NCBI GenBank assembly: GCA_012932295.1
Contig: JAAONU010000006.1
Span: forward strand, 32,142,882-32,206,881
DNA: 64,000 nucleotides
Source of the DNA: Cyclina sinensis
Lineage: Eukaryota > Mollusca > Bivalvia > Venerida > Veneridae
Direction of reading: 5' to 3'
The notes beneath the pieces are model-generated. The model did not search any database, was not told the DNA's origin, and saw only the letters and a program-made list of their open reading frames with translations. The position numbers and the translations under genes are program-made. Shown piece after piece: positions 12,076 through 23,428 of the stretch. Numbering within the stretch: position 1 is the stretch's first letter; each line of letters starts with the position of its first letter.

Positions 12076-14966
12076 TCACTTATTTTTCTCCATGACTGAA
12101 ATCAGCTTTTCAAACATAATCATTTTTTCCTTGTGCATTTCTTTTCTCTCGCTTATTCTTCGTTCTTGCATCGATACTTGCCTACTTTCGTGTTCTTTGA
12201 GCCAGTTCAACATGTCCTCATCTGTACTATTTCATTTTCTTTTGGTAGTTTTTTTCTTTTTCTTGATGTTCTCGGGACTTTCACTTAAATCTGAATTTTT
12301 TTCTATTGATGACATAGTGAATGCTAGTCGTGTTCCTGCTTTCAGCCCATACATCTGATTAAATTCCTGATAAAATTGACATGATTTTGGACTTGATCCT
12401 GATGTCCTATTATTGTCCACTGCATTCTTGAATTCTCTTTTAAGAGACTTAAATTTATTTTCGCACTGTTTTGCCGTTACATCAAAGCCTTCTTGATTCA
12501 TATTTTCTTGTATCTTTTTCCACAGTCCTACATGTACCTGATGTGAACAGAACTCCTCCTCCATTCCACTTCTTAAGTTGAATAAAACTTTCGTTTCATC
12601 AATTCCCCAGTTTTTCTTCACACCTGCAATCATAAAATTACAATTAATTCTCGCACATCCATGCTGCAAGAGGGCCAAATAAAATGCTCTATATTGTTCA
12701 CCTGTGTTAACTGCTCCGTATATTTTTGCAAGAGCAGTTAATATTTATCACTATAGCTTTTTATGCTGAAAGAAAGTCTTGTGCTTACAGAGCAGAAAAC
12801 AAGAGAGCCAAGATGCCCTTTATCGCTCACCTGTGTTCAAGTTTGAACTCTGTGGCCTACATGTAGTTTTTGACCCCAGATAACCAATATCCAAATGTCC
12901 TAGAAATCATCAAAACAACCTTTCTGACATTCATCAGGAAATTTCGGCTGAAAATGTAACCTCTAAGGAGTTCACAAGGTTTTTCCATATTAGGTTGCTG
13001 TGGCCTTTTTTACCCCCAGATAACCAAACATCCAACTCGTCTGAGAAATTATTGGAACAAACAACCTGACAAGCTGTCATGACAATTGAAGCAAAAATGT
13101 AACTGCTAGAGCTTACATGTATGTGTAGAAGGATGACAGACAATCATCGATCCTAAAAATTTCAATTTGTTAGCCATGACAACCAAAGTTCTGCATCATA
13201 GAATTCTATTATTTGCATTAATGTAGTATAAGGCAACTCAAGAATCATTCCCGTAAAGTATAGTCAAAATATGTTTAGTGATTCTGGTGATGTTACAAAA
13301 GGTAGCTGACCAACAGATGGATGAACTAAAAAACTTACTGGCAACAGTTTATCTTAAAGGCAACTAAATACATGTAATTAACCTTCAAGCTGAACAGTAC
13401 AAATAAACAAAGTTAGTGGTCCAGAAATCTAAGGTAGCTGACTTATGACTAAACATGAAACAATCCAACCTTGTTTTCAGTTAAATATGTATTGACTTGT
13501 CTGACGTAATGTTGTACTAGCCACCAGCTTTGTTCATGCAGGTTTGGTGTAAAAAAATGCTTTCGAGAAAGATAAATGTACTTACAATTTGCTTGGGAAT
13601 ACTCGGTAGAATCAGTTGCACTTCTATGACTTGGAGAACTCTTCTGGATCTGGCTACTACATGTAGTCTGTTCATGATTGGAGGCTGTGGGTTCATGATC
13701 GGAGGCTGTGGGTACATAAAAGCTCTCTTCTGTTTTGCAACTGGACAGTCCAAACTGTGAGGCAGTGGGAACAAAGTTCTCTTGCGTCTGATTACTGACA
13801 GCCATATTTCTTCTTATACTTTCCATAAGTTCATTATCTATAAATCAAAACATAAAACATGCAGCTTCAATAATTATTGATGTAAACAGCTAGTATATAA
13901 ATAGCATAAATTTGAAAGAGAAGTGTCAAAGTTTTGTTTCTTACTGATAACTAATTATATTTGAGTACTACCTAATACATTTTGATAACACTTAAAGTTT
14001 TGACTAATTTTACTTATTGGAAAAAGAACTTAAAAAGGGGTAACTTTGGTACATGTAAGAAAAGGTCTTCATGAAAGAATGTTTATTTAAAGTGACATTC
14101 TTGTTAAAAAAAAATTATGGTCAAGTTCTTGAAACTATTAAAAAATTATAACCTATGATAACATACAAAATTGAACTGAAAATTTAAAAAGGACTGAGCT
14201 AGTCAAAAAAGATTTTCAAATCATTTTGCTACTACTTCCAATAGGTAAATAGAACTGTCATATACAATAAATTATAAAATTAAGCTTTAACTTAAAAATA
14301 TAGCTTTTTCACATGTAGAAACCATTGGTCAGTCTACATGTAATTTTTAAAACAGCGATGGCCACATTCAGCTTGAATGCCACTGTCTTCAAGAGGTCTT
14401 TTACATAGTAATTATGCATTTTCTATCGAAAATAAAGCCAGTGTGCTGAAAAAGAATCAGTAAAGCACTGATCAGTTAAGCCATGCAAAACTTTGAATTT
14501 GATTTTCTTTAATTTTTTTCATGAATTTTTCAGTAAATTTTGATCGATTTAACAGGCAATGTAACAAAGTTAAGACTAATTTCAGTAAGAAATAAAGTAC
14601 CTTATAAAGTTCAAATATGCATTTTTGTTGCAGTTTATTACTTAGCATAACATTAATAATGATTTAAATACATTTTAATTTTCTTGTATTTGCTATAATG
14701 ATTAAATGTGATCTATATATCTCTGGATACTGACAACCTCTCTTAAGTGTTGGACTGTTCACTAATTACGCACATGAAGCAGGATAGTGAGACTGGAAAC
14801 TCGTCAGTTCTACCAATTGTTAAAATTTGTTAGCAAATAAACAGGTTTAAAGAAAGTTAATAGCATACTGTTACCTCCTTGTTCGAGTCCTTTTATGGTA
14901 TTTATGTCCAAACATGCTCTAAAGGTAAAACCATCTGCATACTTTAACTGTACATCTCTCCAGTGC
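12076..14966 (-). CDS. Myb/SANT-like DNA-binding protein of the Harbinger element (three exons joined, one in-frame TGA)
   Basis: Three minus-strand exons join in phase: 14875-14966 (HWRDVQLKYADGFTF), 13586-13837 and 12076-12623, with donors GTAACA and GTAAGT and acceptors CAG, TAG and CAG. The last exon encodes a trihelix/Myb_DNA-bind_4-like domain: NWGIDETKVLFNLR, WKKIQENMNQEGFDVTAKQC, ENKFKSLKREFK. A basic stretch (KKKKKTTKRK) and a C-terminal coiled coil (ERRISERKEMHKEKMIMF) follow. In Harbinger transposons this second protein helps bring the transposase to the ends and into the nucleus. A TGA at 12234-12232 interrupts the frame between the basic stretch and the coiled coil, so the product is truncated or the gene is decaying. 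The middle exon has a small PTASDHE/PTASNHE duplication. The first exon with the start codon was not resolved; an ATG at 15426 (MAGEREYD) is a candidate but does not join in phase. Confidence 0.72.
12780..13110. repeat. Dispersed repeat in the intron of the Myb-like gene
   Basis: Two related segments (about 12840-12905 and 12990-13035) share 'tgacccc(a)gataaccaa-atccaa' and 'tgtggcc'. They follow a phrase ('gagagccaagatgcccttta-tcgctcacctg') of a kind I associate with molluscan repeats. This looks like a degenerate tandem or dispersed repeat with no coding. Confidence 0.4.
13838..14874. other. Intron of the Myb-like gene, nothing else recognised
   Basis: An AT-rich, stop-dense stretch between two exons that join in phase. 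No further genes, inverted repeats or tRNA-like sequences were seen. Confidence 0.5.
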
Positions 14967-15547
14967 CTGTGATTAAATTGAAAAAACAATTATGCAAGAA
15001 AAAGCTTAAATGTGCTTTATTCACAGAAGAGGCTATTTAGGGAGGGGGTTCAATGGACATCAATGGTCAAAGATAGACCAAGTGTTCAGGGAAGGTGGGG
15101 TGCATGTTTAAGACTACTTTGGTCCATAAAAAATACAGATTATAGCTAACGGTTACATGGATAAACATTCAAAATTCTCATTAGCCTAACAATTTACATC
15201 CATTTTTAACGTAGAGAATTACGTTATTCATCATTTCAAGGCCTTAATAAAAAGGCCCTGATCATTTGCTTCAAAAATATAATGCTGTCCGAAATACACT
15301 TATCCGAACATAAACCAATGCATAAAACGCAAAAAATGTGCGGAAAACACACAAACATTGCTTTATAACTGATATTAATAAAATGGAATGCCATCTTTTT
15401 ACGTCATACTCTCGTTCACCCGCCATAAATTGGAGAGTAGTCTAACTTTGAGTCAATTTGCCACACTCGGGTCACGTTCTCGGTGATAGTTTAGACCTAG
15501 TGTTGTGGCTCGATACTAGTGTGTGCAAAACAAATACGCTCTATAAT

Positions 15548-15955
15548 AGTTTGTTGCCTCGTCGGTGACCCCCGGTACATATTCCGCAGAACTACATTAT
15601 GTACCGTGGGATAATTGACTGCAGATTATTCGTTTTCATGAATATTTATTAGCAAAGGGAAGTAACTCCTCGTCGAATGAGATTCCGCAAAACAAATAGC
15701 TACTCTTCAGTGTGAAGAGTATGAATAATGACAAGTTACTTGAAATAGACGTATTTCCCAAGATTTTAACATGGGCGCCAAAGGCAATTTGTGACGAGTA
15801 CTTTCATTGGCTGAGATTGCGCAAGGGAAATCTTTTGGAAACCAATGAAACTAGGTAATGAATTATTCATTTTTACCAACCAATTGTCCCACGGTAGATA
15901 AATAGAGTGAAACGGAATGGATCGAACGTGGGTTTCCGACGATGAGTTTGTTGCC
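15548..15955. mobile_element. MITE (15559-15944) with 11-bp target duplication AGTTTGTTGCC
   Basis: AGTTTGTTGCC occurs at 15548-15558 and again at 15945-15955. Between them the termini are inverted: TCGTCGGTGACCCCCGG on the left, and TCGTCGGAAACCCACG when the right end is reverse-complemented. The duplicated 11 bp are part of the LINE endonuclease frame (GNKL), which confirms them as target sequence. The long duplication fits Mutator-like elements (8-11 bp) better than hAT (8 bp). A diverged copy lies at 58670-59035 in a SMARCAL1 intron. It has no coding capacity. Confidence 0.78.
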
Positions 15956-17671
15956 AAATCCGTTAATAGATTTGTCATCATTTTTCCGCTCTGGTAATTT
16001 CTTATATAAATAATCGGATTGGGGTACGTCGACATAACGGTTCAAGTGAATATCTTCTATAAAGTCTGGCTGTTCACCTGTGCGTGAGTTCATATCACCC
16101 AGAACAAACACATTACCTAAATCTTCATATTTTCTAATATCAGTGCATAAATTCTCAAAGAAATCATAATCAAAAAGAGGAGAGTTGATATTTCGATAAA
16201 CCTTTGAATCTTCAGGAAGTATATAACAATCACAAAAATATAGGTCTTGTTCAGTGTTCATAAAATGTTTGTTAATTTTAAACCAAATTATTCCATTTTC
16301 GTTTATCTGAACTAATTCAACATTACTTCTAAAACATTCTTTTAAGTATACTATGATACCTCCACTGTCACGTTTTGCATTTCTGTTTCTTTTCGGACGG
16401 GGACAGTTCAAACAGACATATCCGTCAAAACTAATATTAGAAGACTTAGCATTCCATGTTTCGGTCAAAAAAATAAAGTCATATTCAGAAATAAAGTTAA
16501 GAAACTCTGCATCCTTTAATTTTTAGCGTAAACCCTGAATATTCCAGAGTATAAACTGGAGTTGTTTCTAACCAAACTCCTAACTATAGACAGCACTTGC
16601 GACGTTCTCGACTGTGTACATTCGTCGGTTAATAAACAGTTTATCGTAGGATATATAAGCGTCCTTGCCATCTTCACGTGCTTTCATCATGACGTCACCT
16701 AGTATCTTACGCCTATCTTGTATCGCCTTAGGGAATTGATCCAAAACTCTGTAATCTTTTCTTCCTTTCAAGACTGCCGATGCTTATTGTTTTACAAACA
16801 TTTTGTCAGGGTAGTGGCTGAATTTTGTGACAATGGGACGAGTTTTAGTATTGTCGTATACACCTACACGATGAGCGCGTTCTATTTTAAAGCGCGTCGC
16901 TGCATCCTCAATTTTCAGAGTATCTTCACAGACGTCAAGAATAGTTTTAGTACAGTCCTCGTGTCGCCTCTCTTCAACAGAAGAACACTCAGTATGGCCA
17001 AAAATAAGTAAATTATCCCTCATTGACCTTCATTGAAGATCAACAATATCTTCATTCACTCTTTTTAGTTTATCACATTCAGACTGAAGGTTATTGATCC
17101 GACTTTGTTCATTCTTTAATTGATTGTCAATCTCGGTTTGTTTGGATCTCAATTCATCGTTTGACTGGGAATCGAACCTACGACTGTTTTCAACCTGCGT
17201 AAACCTGTCATTAGTCTCTTTTGAAGATGTTTCAAGAGCTAAGATACGATTATCCAAAGAAGTCATTTTCACAGACAAAGAAGAAAGTTGTTTTTCAATA
17301 GTGTCTAATTTACTTAATCTTTTGTCCATTGATTCTAGTCGTTCAAGTACTTTTTGTTGAAAAGAGTTTGACTGCTGAGACTGGTTTATAGGCTGAGGAA
17401 TGGGCATCATCGGTTGCGTATTTACGTTCTGTTGGTGGGGTGGAGTATAAAACGCCCCTGGTGATGTTTGGTTATTGTTCATTGCGGACATATTAGACAT
17501 ATTTAATAGTTGTACATATCCGGAGGTTTCCATTGTATTGACTATTGAATTTGCATTGGTATTCTTACTGTTTGTATGCTCGCTTACAGCTGATCTCTTC
17601 TCAGGTACATTCCCTCCATTATCTGGTAAAGATAAAGTCCATTTTTTCTGCTTATTTTTCTTATTTGTCAT
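15956..17671 (-). mobile_element. LINE B, 5' part: ORF1 and endonuclease N-terminus
   Basis: ORF1 starts at the ATG at 17671 (MTNKKNKQKKW). It carries a Gln/Pro/Asn-rich stretch, a coiled coil (about 17030-17340), then an RRM-like region: DNLLIFGHTE, IERAHRVGVYDNTKTRPIV and KAIQDRRKILGDVMMKARE, ending at 16580. Two stop codons (TGA at about 17029, TAA at about 16783) lie in an otherwise continuous frame. The endonuclease follows at about 16560-15956: WNIQGLR with a stop, FLTETWN (catalytic Glu), GGIIVYLKE, FVLGDMNSRTGEQPDF and NGFGNKL, where it is cut by the nested insertions. The remainder of the same frame resumes at 7750. The 5' end lies between 17690 and about 17870. Confidence 0.85.
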
Positions 17672-17875
17672 TTGAAAAGACTGCAAAACTGCGAAATAAA
17701 TTCACTAGTAGAATGTGTTTTCATTCATATAAAATCCCTTATTTCTCCGTGTAATCCAACTATGAGAGCAAAATTTTGAACGACCGCCATGTTCTAACGC
17801 ATGCACACAACCACAGTCGCTGTTGACAAGAATACAGTGTGTCATTGACCGTTTTAATTCTTTTTTTCATCTTAG

Positions 17876-18132
17876 ATAGGACCTTTCCTTTATTGTACTT
17901 TGTTGATTGGAAATCAATAGGCTATAACAAAGAGGGTCTTGACTAATCTGAAGTCGAAGCTTTCGCAAGGTATTTCATCTCCTTTTCAATGAAAAAGAAT
18001 TCACCGTCGTCTACGAATGCCCTTGACCATTTTTACAATACAAAAGATTCAACATGGATAATAAAAGAAAGGAATATTTCTGGTCAAGTTCTTTACACTA
18101 CATGTTATAAAACAGGCAACGTAAACATTTAA
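17876..18132 (+). pseudogene. 3' fragment of a second GH5-family gene (paralogue of 36027-37100)
   Basis: The plus strand reads TFPLLLYFVDWKSIGYN, GLD, stop, SEVEAFARYFISF, SSTNALDHFYNTKDSTW, ERNISGQVL. This aligns along its length with the C-terminal ~85 residues of the intact gene at 36027 (IPLKLYFGAWMAHDNN, SEVENFARYFVSV, SSLNVLDNYYDTKDSVW, NISGQTL). A TAA replaces the LNQ region. The upstream end coincides with an acceptor-like TTTTTTTCATCTTAG and with the 5' edge of LINE B, so either the LINE cut the gene or this was a separate exon. No N-terminal part was found nearby. It shows that GH5 genes were duplicated in this neighbourhood. Confidence 0.8.
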
Positions 18133-18648
18133 AGCCTTTATTTCTGATCATTGACTTCAAACCGGCTACTTAACAGAAAGTTGATAAAATTTCTATTTTT
18201 TCTGCTCTCTTGTTAACAAAAACAATTCTATTTTACCAGAAGTATATATATATGAAAATTTTAAAATGGCCACACGTTGTTTTTTTTTTTCTATGTAAAA
18301 ACTTAAAATATATTGACTACATTTTAAGTGTATTCCTCATAAAAATGTCAGTTTGTCCTTATGTATGACTTACTCAAAGGTTACAGCTGATCTCGCCTTC
18401 TATTTGAATTAATTTTACGGCAGAAATGGTTTCACAGATAACCGACGAACCCTACAGAGGTAAGTTGCTTCACGTTGTCGGGTAAAGTAGCATACCGAAA
18501 TAGATACACATCTGGTTCTTCTCCAAAAAGATAATTTGAAATTTTAGTTGAGGAGCAGAAAGTCAAACTGGTGACTCCTGCGTTTCAATCATAGTCCATT
18601 AACAACCACCCTTAATAGGTTTCATCCAAATGGTTCCGATATATTTAT

Positions 18649-19499
18649 TAAAGGTAGTACACCCCTAATCAGCACTATAAGGAACTGAAAAATTAACAGT
18701 ACGGTTAAGTTGAATGCCTTAAATGATGCAAAATTTAAACAAAATTTACCGTACGGTTTCGGAATTGTGGACATTTTTCTGAACTAAAGCTTGGATAATA
18801 GAAGGGTTCTTTTTCACAAATAGGGAAACTCTAAATAATTTATAATATCATCCTTATGATAAATGTTTTCCTTTTGATTTTTGTTAAGAAACAAATAATA
18901 GCATTCAGGTTACGAACCACGCAAGCTAAATGATTGCTAAATGATTGCTTCTACTCTTAATGTTAGAAATATGTATTAAAATGTTACCTTATCCCACCAA
19001 TTTTAAACACTGGTTTTACCATTTTCCTGCTTAGATTACCCATTACAAAATATCGCTAAAATCTACTTACTTGAGGGGATTCATTCAAACTCTTGTCGAA
19101 TATAAAAGACTTTAACCGTGTTATTTTTATGTTCATGTAGTTCATGTAGTTGTAGGGTCAGATGTTGGGAATCCAACATAAGCATTTACACTTCTTAGAC
19201 CCATTTGAATTTGTTTTCATAGACCTTGAAACTATCGGGTTCCATATTTCTTATTAAATTTAGAATTATTTAGCCAATAAATACCTATAAAAATTATAAA
19301 ATAAGAATTAAACATTTTGTTCTTTCTAAAAAGGACCTGAGAGATAAATAAATAATAATGAAAAAAAGAAGAAAGAAAAAAGTTGACCCTACTGGGGTTT
19401 GAACCCTCAACCCTCAGTTTCCATGCATTTGACAGTAATCCTAGCCTATTTAAATACTCTTCAAGGTGGCGGTAATGTATTAGGAGTGTACTACCTTAA
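18649..19499. mobile_element. Non-autonomous element (18652-19496), TIR AGGTAGTACACYCCTAAT, TAA duplication
   Basis: The left end AGGTAGTACACCCCTAAT and the reverse-complemented right end AGGTAGTACACTCCTAAT differ at one position in 18. TAA lies directly outside at 18649-18651 and 19497-19499. There is no coding sequence. A tRNA-like B box (GGTTTGAACCC, about 19397) lies inside. TAA duplication suggests mobilisation by a Harbinger-type transposase, but the ends are unlike those of the 7754-15543 element. Confidence 0.7.
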
Positions 19500-19718
19500 T
19501 TGTATTCATCATCTGAAACCGACAAAGGACCGATTCTATGGCTTAGAGGTCTTGAGCGTTGGTAATCTTAGTTGCGTGTGACAGATATTAGCATGGAGGT
19601 AATTTTCTAAAGCATTGCGTTTGTTGTATTTTGGAAAATGATGTTAATAGTTGAAAATATGAAGAACGTATACAAAAGTTCGAGGCGTTACATTATAAGC
19701 ATTCTTCAAAATTTCGTG

Positions 19719-19740
19719 CGTGCGCGCGCGCGCGTGTGAA
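19719..19740. repeat. GT/GC microsatellite
   Basis: A short run of alternating purine-pyrimidine (gtgcgtgcgcgcgcgcgcgtgtg), able to adopt Z-DNA. Confidence 0.8.
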
Positions 19741-21300
19741 AGCTAGTCAGTATGCTAATATAATTATCAAAATAATTGTGTCTGCTGATAAATTACTGTA
19801 TACATTTATACAAATTGTATTATGTATTTTTATGTTATATATAATTTTTGCCTTACAGAACTAAATAACCGTGTCTGTCTGTCGTTATATTATAGTTTCG
19901 GAGTCATATATAATAAATTGAAAAGTAAAGAAGCCAGATAAGTGTGATGTATCCATTACAATTTTAAATAGATAAATATAAAATGAATATGTGATAGAAG
20001 CAGAAAAAAGACAAAACGTCGATTGTCTTTATGTATTTATTTAGAAAAAAGAGGATTGCAATATACAATTTAAATAAATTGATTTGTACGCTATGGTCGA
20101 TACTGTGTACTCACTGTTCTATGCAATGTTTTCATGTCTTCATATAATCTACTATTTCTATGTGTCAATTTAAACTTCAGTCAAAGAGAATTGTTAACTG
20201 TTCGAGAATATCAAAAGATCTAGAATTTACAGGGGTCGGCTAAGCATCAAAGACAAATAGCGTGCAGAATTGCTCTAAATTAACTTGATTACAAAGCACC
20301 TTCGATAGTTTAGTTATTGCCATTCCAGTTATATAATTGGAGAGGTCATCAGACCTCTCCATAGTGTTGGCTTTAATTTCTGGCGGCATCCATTTTTGCG
20401 TATCAAATTTTAGTTAATGATCTCATATTAAGCCTAAAATCATGAAAACCAGTCTACAAAGATAGTTCTGCGCATGCTCCGAATTAAAATACGAATTTAT
20501 TTAAACGAAACCAAAATTTAACATCGGGTCAAAACGGCCCATGGTTAAAACGGCCCATTATGAACAGAAAGTCCAGAATAATTTTGTATTCGCTTAACTA
20601 AACACAAAAAAATACAATTATAGAGATGCATTTCTTATAATGCATGCTACTTTTTAAAAACTACAAATTCTAAAATGCATTTTTTTTCTGAGAAACTCAT
20701 CAGCCTGTTGAACAAATTAATATTTAGCCATGGTCATGGAAAAATGGTAAATATTTTTTACGAATTTCAGAGCATTTTTGACAAGTCCATTTCCTCGATT
20801 TGGATCAAATTTACGCCCTTTTAATATTTAGTTCAGCTTAACAGATACTGTCGCTGATAATTTTGTAAAACATTTGGACTAAGAAAGGTGTAATAAAAGC
20901 TTGAAAGGGAAAACAAAACTTAATTAGCCTAAAAAAGCAGCAGCTTAACATGGGAGTTCTGGCTTCAACAACTACATGCATTGTTGTAAAAGAGGGGGGA
21001 GTAAAACCTTAGGGGCTTATAAGAAGATCCCCAAGATTCTACAAGGTATGAAATACATGAGGTTATCTTAATGTGTTTCATTTATTTAAATGATAGATAC
21101 GCCACCATAAAAACGTTTGAAATAACTAAATTATAGTCAGTTTCGGTCATTTTGCCTAATAAGGTATTAACTATTAATAATAGTTAGGTTACTAGTTTTT
21201 ATAATTATTTAAGTCACAGAATATTTAAAAAATTCAAAATGATCCTGGAAACAAGTAGATTCATTCTTTCAGTGACGACAGCTGCTGACCTCTCTTGAGC
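19741..21300. other. Noncoding stretch; short hairpin and an 'AAAACGGCCCA' repeat fragment
   Basis: No gene recognised. At 20339-20360 there is a perfect 9-bp stem (GGAGAGGTC, loop ATCA, GACCTCTCC). At about 20526-20560 GGTCAAAACGGCCCA and TTAAAACGGCCCA occur in tandem. They match the ends of the inverted-repeat element at 46668-47320, so this is probably a truncated copy. Confidence 0.5.
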
Positions 21301-21329
21301 TTACTTTTTAAAGGAAGCCAACTTGTTGT

Positions 21330-21730
21330 GTCTCCTACCACGAGGTAGTCAGGAAACATACTGTTTTTGTCCATGTATGTCTGTCCGTCCATTTGGCCAT
21401 CCGTTTGGCAGTCTGTCTGTCTGTCTGTCTGTTAAAAGTTTGTCAGCTTTTAATCAAACCTTACAGAAATGTTCAGTACCAAGAGTAGTTGTGCATATTG
21501 TCAGCATTTTTCACTTGCCTGATTTTTCGCAGGTGTTATGACGTTAAAGTTTTATATGTTTTAGTCAGCGCAACTCCTCCTACATGCATTGATGAATATT
21601 GATGAAACCTTACATAATTGTTCAGTGCCTAGTATGAATGTGCATAATGTCAGGAATCTTTTATTTATTTATTTTTTTGTTTATTTTTTTCCCAGGAGTT
21701 ATATGAGTTTATTAACTTTGTAATGGGAAA
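21330..21730. repeat. Two degenerate tandem units with a (CTGT)n tract
   Basis: A CTGTCTGT tract (about 21409-21432) lies within a dispersed repeat whose phrases 'AAACCTTACA-AA-TGTTCAGT' and 'TGTGCATA-TGTCAG' occur twice (about 21457-21510 and 21604-21655). Noncoding. Confidence 0.5.
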
Positions 21731-21938
21731 GATGCATTAACAATCCTACTAGTCAATTTAACTTCTTAGTGAAAGTATCTTCATAAAGACAAAAGCAACA
21801 GTATGGAATGTTATTTAGGTAAAAATTGCACTATACCTGCTTACTGTCACAATTTATTCACTGACACTACTGTAGTGCTTACGGGTACAGTCATTGTGCA
21901 TGCTGGCACTTTCATCACTCATGTTGACAATGATACCA

Positions 21939-22170
21939 TGCTTGCTGAAAGTTACAACTTGTATGCTGTTAAGGCCATGATTTCATTTGACTGTAAGACA
22001 GTGAATGCAATGTAGCGTGGTGGTATATTTCATCAAATATAATGCTGATTGATATACATTCTCGGTATGTTAAAATATATTACGCTACACTGAACTGTCA
22101 TTCAGCAAAAGAAATTATGATATAGACATCAGGGTCTAAACAGCATATGAGTTGTAACTTCCAGCAAGCA
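21939..22170. repeat. Long imperfect inverted repeat (fold-back hairpin)
   Basis: The left arm begins TGCTTGCTGAAAGTTACAAC. The reverse complement of the right arm begins TGCTTGCTGGAAGTTACAAC and continues with TATGCTGTT, then CC-TGAT, GTAGCGT and ATATTT in the same order. The arms meet near 22055, so the whole 230 bp can fold back. It carries no coding signal. It may be a fold-back MITE; flanking duplications were not identified. Confidence 0.6.
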
Positions 22171-23287
22171 AATAAAAAGTAAAGTCGATTAATTGTTACA
22201 CATTTTCCCCATGAAAATATCTCTCCCTCTCTCTCCTAGTATGGCATTAGTACCTGTGTTCTGAACGAGTGAACGAATCGGAGAGAAAGAAATGAAATAT
22301 TGTTACAAAGAAACGATATCTTCAACGTTAACAGATTTACCTGCGGGATAAAAAATAACAATTTCATTAAACGAACTAGATTAGTACGATGAAAATGATA
22401 AACCATTTTATGTTACAATATACAGATAGGCAGATATGCCGTGATTCATAATGAATCTTTTTACAGCTTTTAAACGTACACAAAAAAGAAAATAAACAAA
22501 AAGCAAAAACATTATATACCTTTTTTTGTTTTGATATTACATATTTCATTAATAAGATCCCATTCTTTGTGTCGGTTGATAAATACAATTTGGCATAAAA
22601 AAGAAAGAAAAAAGAAAAAGAAAAAAAGCTAACTTCATTGAGGTATGCAAAGACTCTATATTAAAGGGGCACACTTGAAAATAACAGATGATGCACTGTA
22701 TATGTATTTTGCTGGCTTATTCTCTTAAATTTTAATTGAAAAATAAATGAGTTTGTCCTTACTTCTGAATTAATGTAAATGAATGTCGTCAGTTTGTTAC
22801 AGTTGTAGCACTTGACGATGAAAATTATCAGTATTTTATCTAATTTATAACAGAGCTCAAAAGTCACTAATCACTTTACAATAATCTTAAATTTATGGCT
22901 TTGAAGATGTACCTTCCAAGATTCTACAGCGTCTTTTGAATGTCTGATTTCATTAGTTTGTCAAATTTAGTAAGAGTGAGCAAATAATATAATTGCAGAA
23001 ATTATTTTCTTAAATCTTTATATAACGGACAAGCCAGTAAAAAGTGATACCCATTTTCCAAGAAATTTTGGTTACAAAGTTTACAGATTACTTTTGTCTT
23101 AGCAATATCGACCTAATTCTAAATAATGAGAAGACAGTCTAAATCTTCTGAGTGATAATATGTATATATTTTCTTTTATCGGTTCAAATATGGCTCTAAT
23201 GCAAAATCTAGTTTAATCGATAGCACGTATCTAATCTACTGGAATTTGATATTTTGTTATGCCATGATTGATAAAAATGATCTTCTC
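22171..23287. other. Noncoding, no feature recognised
   Basis: AT-rich intergenic sequence with purine-rich simple sequence at about 22598-22628. Nothing else is supported. Confidence 0.5.
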
Positions 23288-23428
23288 ATTCTTCAACACA
23301 CATGCCACGTACAGACATGACCACAGTGTGAAGTATTCTTCAACACACATGCCACGTACAGACATGACCACAGTGTGAAGTATTCTTCAACACACATGCC
23401 ACGTACAGACATGACCACAGTGTGAAGT
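23288..23428. repeat. Perfect tandem triplication, 47-bp unit x3
   Basis: A unit beginning ATTCTTCAACACACATGCCA and ending CACAGTGTGAAGT occurs three times head to tail without a mismatch, which indicates recent expansion or gene conversion. Within the unit CACACATG and CAGTGTG give weak local dyads. Noncoding. Confidence 0.95.

Larger units (their letters stand above)
7751..15546. mobile_element. Harbinger-superfamily DNA transposon (7754-15543) with TAA target duplication
   Basis: An 18-bp perfect inverted repeat, GAGCGTATTTGTTTTGCA, lies at 7758-7775 and, inverted, at 15524-15541. TAA stands immediately outside at 7751-7753 and 15544-15546, matching the TWA preference of PIF/Harbinger elements. 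The extreme termini differ slightly (AGATGAGCG against TAGAGCG). Removing 7754-15543 and one TAA rejoins the endonuclease frame of the host LINE (GFGNKL joined to LCKECDLF). Inside are a transposase gene remnant (+), a Myb/SANT-like gene (-) and an F-box-like frame (-). The Myb plus transposase pair is the hallmark of Harbinger elements. At 7.8 kb it is longer than I would expect, because of introns, internal repeats and the extra frame. Confidence 0.82.

Noticed and set aside
15360..15426. ATG at 15426 (MAGEREYD) as first exon of the Myb-like gene
   Set aside because: Its possible donors do not give the phase needed by the exon at 14966, so the link is not supported.
23288..23428. Regular repeats resembling a CRISPR array
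   Set aside because: The three 47-bp copies are directly adjacent, with no unique spacers, in a eukaryotic genome. It is a tandem duplication.
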